Positions 5,334 to 5,815 of a stretch of 5,815 nt of DNA are shown here, piece by piece. Source of the stretch: Candidatus Aminicenantota bacterium (lineage in GTDB: Bacteria > Acidobacteriota > Aminicenantia > Aminicenantales > Aminicenantaceae); contig DAOUYU010000113.1 in assembly GCA_030673995.1 (NCBI GenBank), forward strand, positions 1-5,815, written 5' to 3'. A program made the position numbers and the translations under genes. The notes under the pieces are model-generated. The model had not been told where the DNA came from. It saw nothing but the letters and a program-made list of their open reading frames with translations, and made no database searches. Numbering within the stretch: the first letter of the stretch is position 1; the number at the start of each line of letters is the position of its first letter.

Positions 5334-5362
5334 TTGAATTTCTGTTGAATTTCTGTTATTTT
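5334..5362 (+). promoter_or_regulatory. Possible rpoZ promoter within an 11-bp direct repeat
   Basis: TTGAAT (5334-5339, 4/6), 17 bp, TATTTT (5357-5362, 4/6) with an extended -10 TG (5354-5355). The region holds two exact tandem copies of GTTGAATTTCT (5333-5343 and 5344-5354). Transcription would start near 5369, inside the inverted repeat at 5360-5377. Read-through from the tRNA is the alternative source of rpoZ transcript. Confidence 0.4.
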
Positions 5363-5377
5363 AGATGATTATCTAAA
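5360..5377. repeat. Perfect inverted repeat before rpoZ
   Basis: TTTAGAT-GATT-ATCTAAA is a perfect 7-bp dyad with a 4-base centre. It covers the predicted rpoZ transcription start and lies 14 bases before the ribosome binding site. It could be an operator or a weak mRNA hairpin; no T-run follows, so it is not a terminator. Confidence 0.5.
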
Positions 5378-5391
5378 GTAAAGTAAGATCT

Positions 5392-5397
5392 GAGGAG
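5392..5397 (+). promoter_or_regulatory. Ribosome binding site deciding the rpoZ TTG start
   Basis: GAGGAG ends ten bases before the TTG at 5408. The reading frame is closed by TAA at 5399-5401 and has no ATG up to the window edge, so this site and the TTG together define the start. Confidence 0.7.
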
Positions 5398-5407
5398 ATA
5401 ACACTAT

Positions 5408-5815
5408 TTGAAAGAATACGGTGAGATTGATAGTAAATTTAGATTTATTATTTTAGCAGCGAAGAGAGCCAAACAACTCTTACATGGCGATAAGCCGAAA
5501 AAAAAATCCAGAGCAAAGAATCCCATTCGTATCGCTCAGGAGGAAGTGCGGAGTGGACTAGTAGAGTACGAAATTATTGAGCTCCCAAAAGAAGAGATTC
5601 TTGTTCCAGAAGATGAAGGATTCATCGGAGAGGAAATCGGAGTCGAGGGAGAAGAGGTTGAGGAGAAAGCCGCAAAAAAAGTCAAAGGCAAAAAAAAGCC
5701 TGTTAAAAAAGTAGGTAAAAAGGCTAAAGAGAAAGTAGAGAAAAAGGCTAAAGAGAAAGTAGAGAAAGAGGCTAAAGAGAAAGTAGAGAAAAAGGCAGAG
5801 GAAAAAGTAGAGAAA
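5408..5815 (+). CDS. rpoZ: RNA polymerase omega subunit with Lys/Glu repeat tail (3' end outside window)
   Basis: 136 codons are visible and the frame is open at the right edge. Residues about 8-58 match omega, the small subunit that helps fold and assemble the beta' subunit: SKFRFIILAAKRAKQLL (9-25), a basic loop, then NPIRIAQEEVRSGLVEYEI (38-56). An acidic linker follows (about 61-86). From residue 87 the protein is almost only Lys, Glu, Ala and Val, ending in four 8-residue repeats of the type KAKEKVEK (105-136). Bacterial omega is usually about 65-110 residues, so this one is clearly extended. The start is TTG with GAGGAG upstream. The N-terminus is shorter than usual before the SKFRF block. 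The neighbour upstream is tRNA-Lys and not gmk, which commonly precedes rpoZ. The omega core is a confident call; the role of the tail is unknown, though its charge suggests nucleic-acid or polymerase contacts. Confidence 0.82.
   Translation, partial: MKEYGEIDSKFRFIILAAKRAKQLLHGDKPKKKSRAKNPIRIAQEEVRSGLVEYEIIELPKEEILVPEDEGFIGEEIGVEGEEVEEKAAKKVKGKKKPVKKVGKKAKEKVEKKAKEKVEKEAKEKVEKKAEEKVEK
5720..5815 (+). repeat. rpoZ: 24-bp in-frame tandem repeat in the rpoZ tail
   Basis: Four consecutive 24-bp units (5720-5743, 5744-5767, 5768-5791, 5792-5815) encode KAKEKVEK, KAKEKVEK, EAKEKVEK and KAEEKVEK. The first two are identical in DNA; the third differs by one base and the fourth by a few. Near-identity at the DNA level points to recent duplication. 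The array reaches the window edge, so its full length is unknown. Confidence 0.9.

Overview
The window looks like a piece of a Gram-negative, probably uncultivated, bacterial chromosome. It has no phage, plasmid, CRISPR or transposase gene. Housekeeping genes (rmuC, tRNA-Lys, rpoZ) sit beside an exported glycosidase and a potassium channel. Several short repeat families lie in the gaps and at one gene end. The repeat styles (paired CATTCCCGC/GCGGGAATC palindromes, a GGGGACAGGCTACTTTTT-type repeat, a GTCATTGC...GCAATCCC element) remind me of genomes such as Omnitrophota, Nitrospirota or Desulfobacterota. That is an impression only; the phylum cannot be fixed from this window.

Layout from left to right. 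(1) The first 16 bases are the start of a leftward gene, with an excellent ribosome binding site and a near-consensus promoter at 65-93. (2) The divergent intergenic region to 276 carries about five copies of a 23-bp tandem repeat just upstream of the next gene. (3) 277-2448 encodes an exported family-20 glycoside hydrolase (beta-N-acetylhexosaminidase type). Its last 30 codons come from a 70-bp inverted-repeat element. (4) 2601-3611 encodes a two-transmembrane potassium channel with a C-terminal RCK (TrkA-N/TrkA-C) region, driven by a strong extended -10 promoter at 2519-2546. Its selectivity filter reads TVGYKE. (5) On the minus strand, 4684-3608 is rmuC, converging on the channel gene with the two stop codons overlapping at TTAA. 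Upstream of rmuC is a small repetitive reading frame that overlaps it by ATGA. It is built from 27-bp and 24-bp tandem repeats. (6) 4926-5217 has no gene: it holds a 25-bp-stem hairpin with repeat copies, a second dispersed repeat and the tRNA promoter. (7) tRNA-Lys(CUU) lies at 5218-5290. (8) From 5408 to the right edge is the 5' part of rpoZ (RNA polymerase omega), starting at TTG and running into an unusual Lys/Glu-rich tail of 8-residue repeats.

The genes do not form one pathway. The hydrolase probably releases N-acetylhexosamines from glycans in the periplasm or outside the cell. The channel is probably a ligand-gated K+ conductance, RmuC a membrane-anchored nuclease-fold protein that limits DNA rearrangement, and omega an RNA polymerase assembly factor. 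I found no clearly new multi-gene system. The most unusual points are the repeat-derived hydrolase C-terminus, the non-glycine fifth position of the channel filter, the repeat-extended omega tail, and the repeat-dense control regions.
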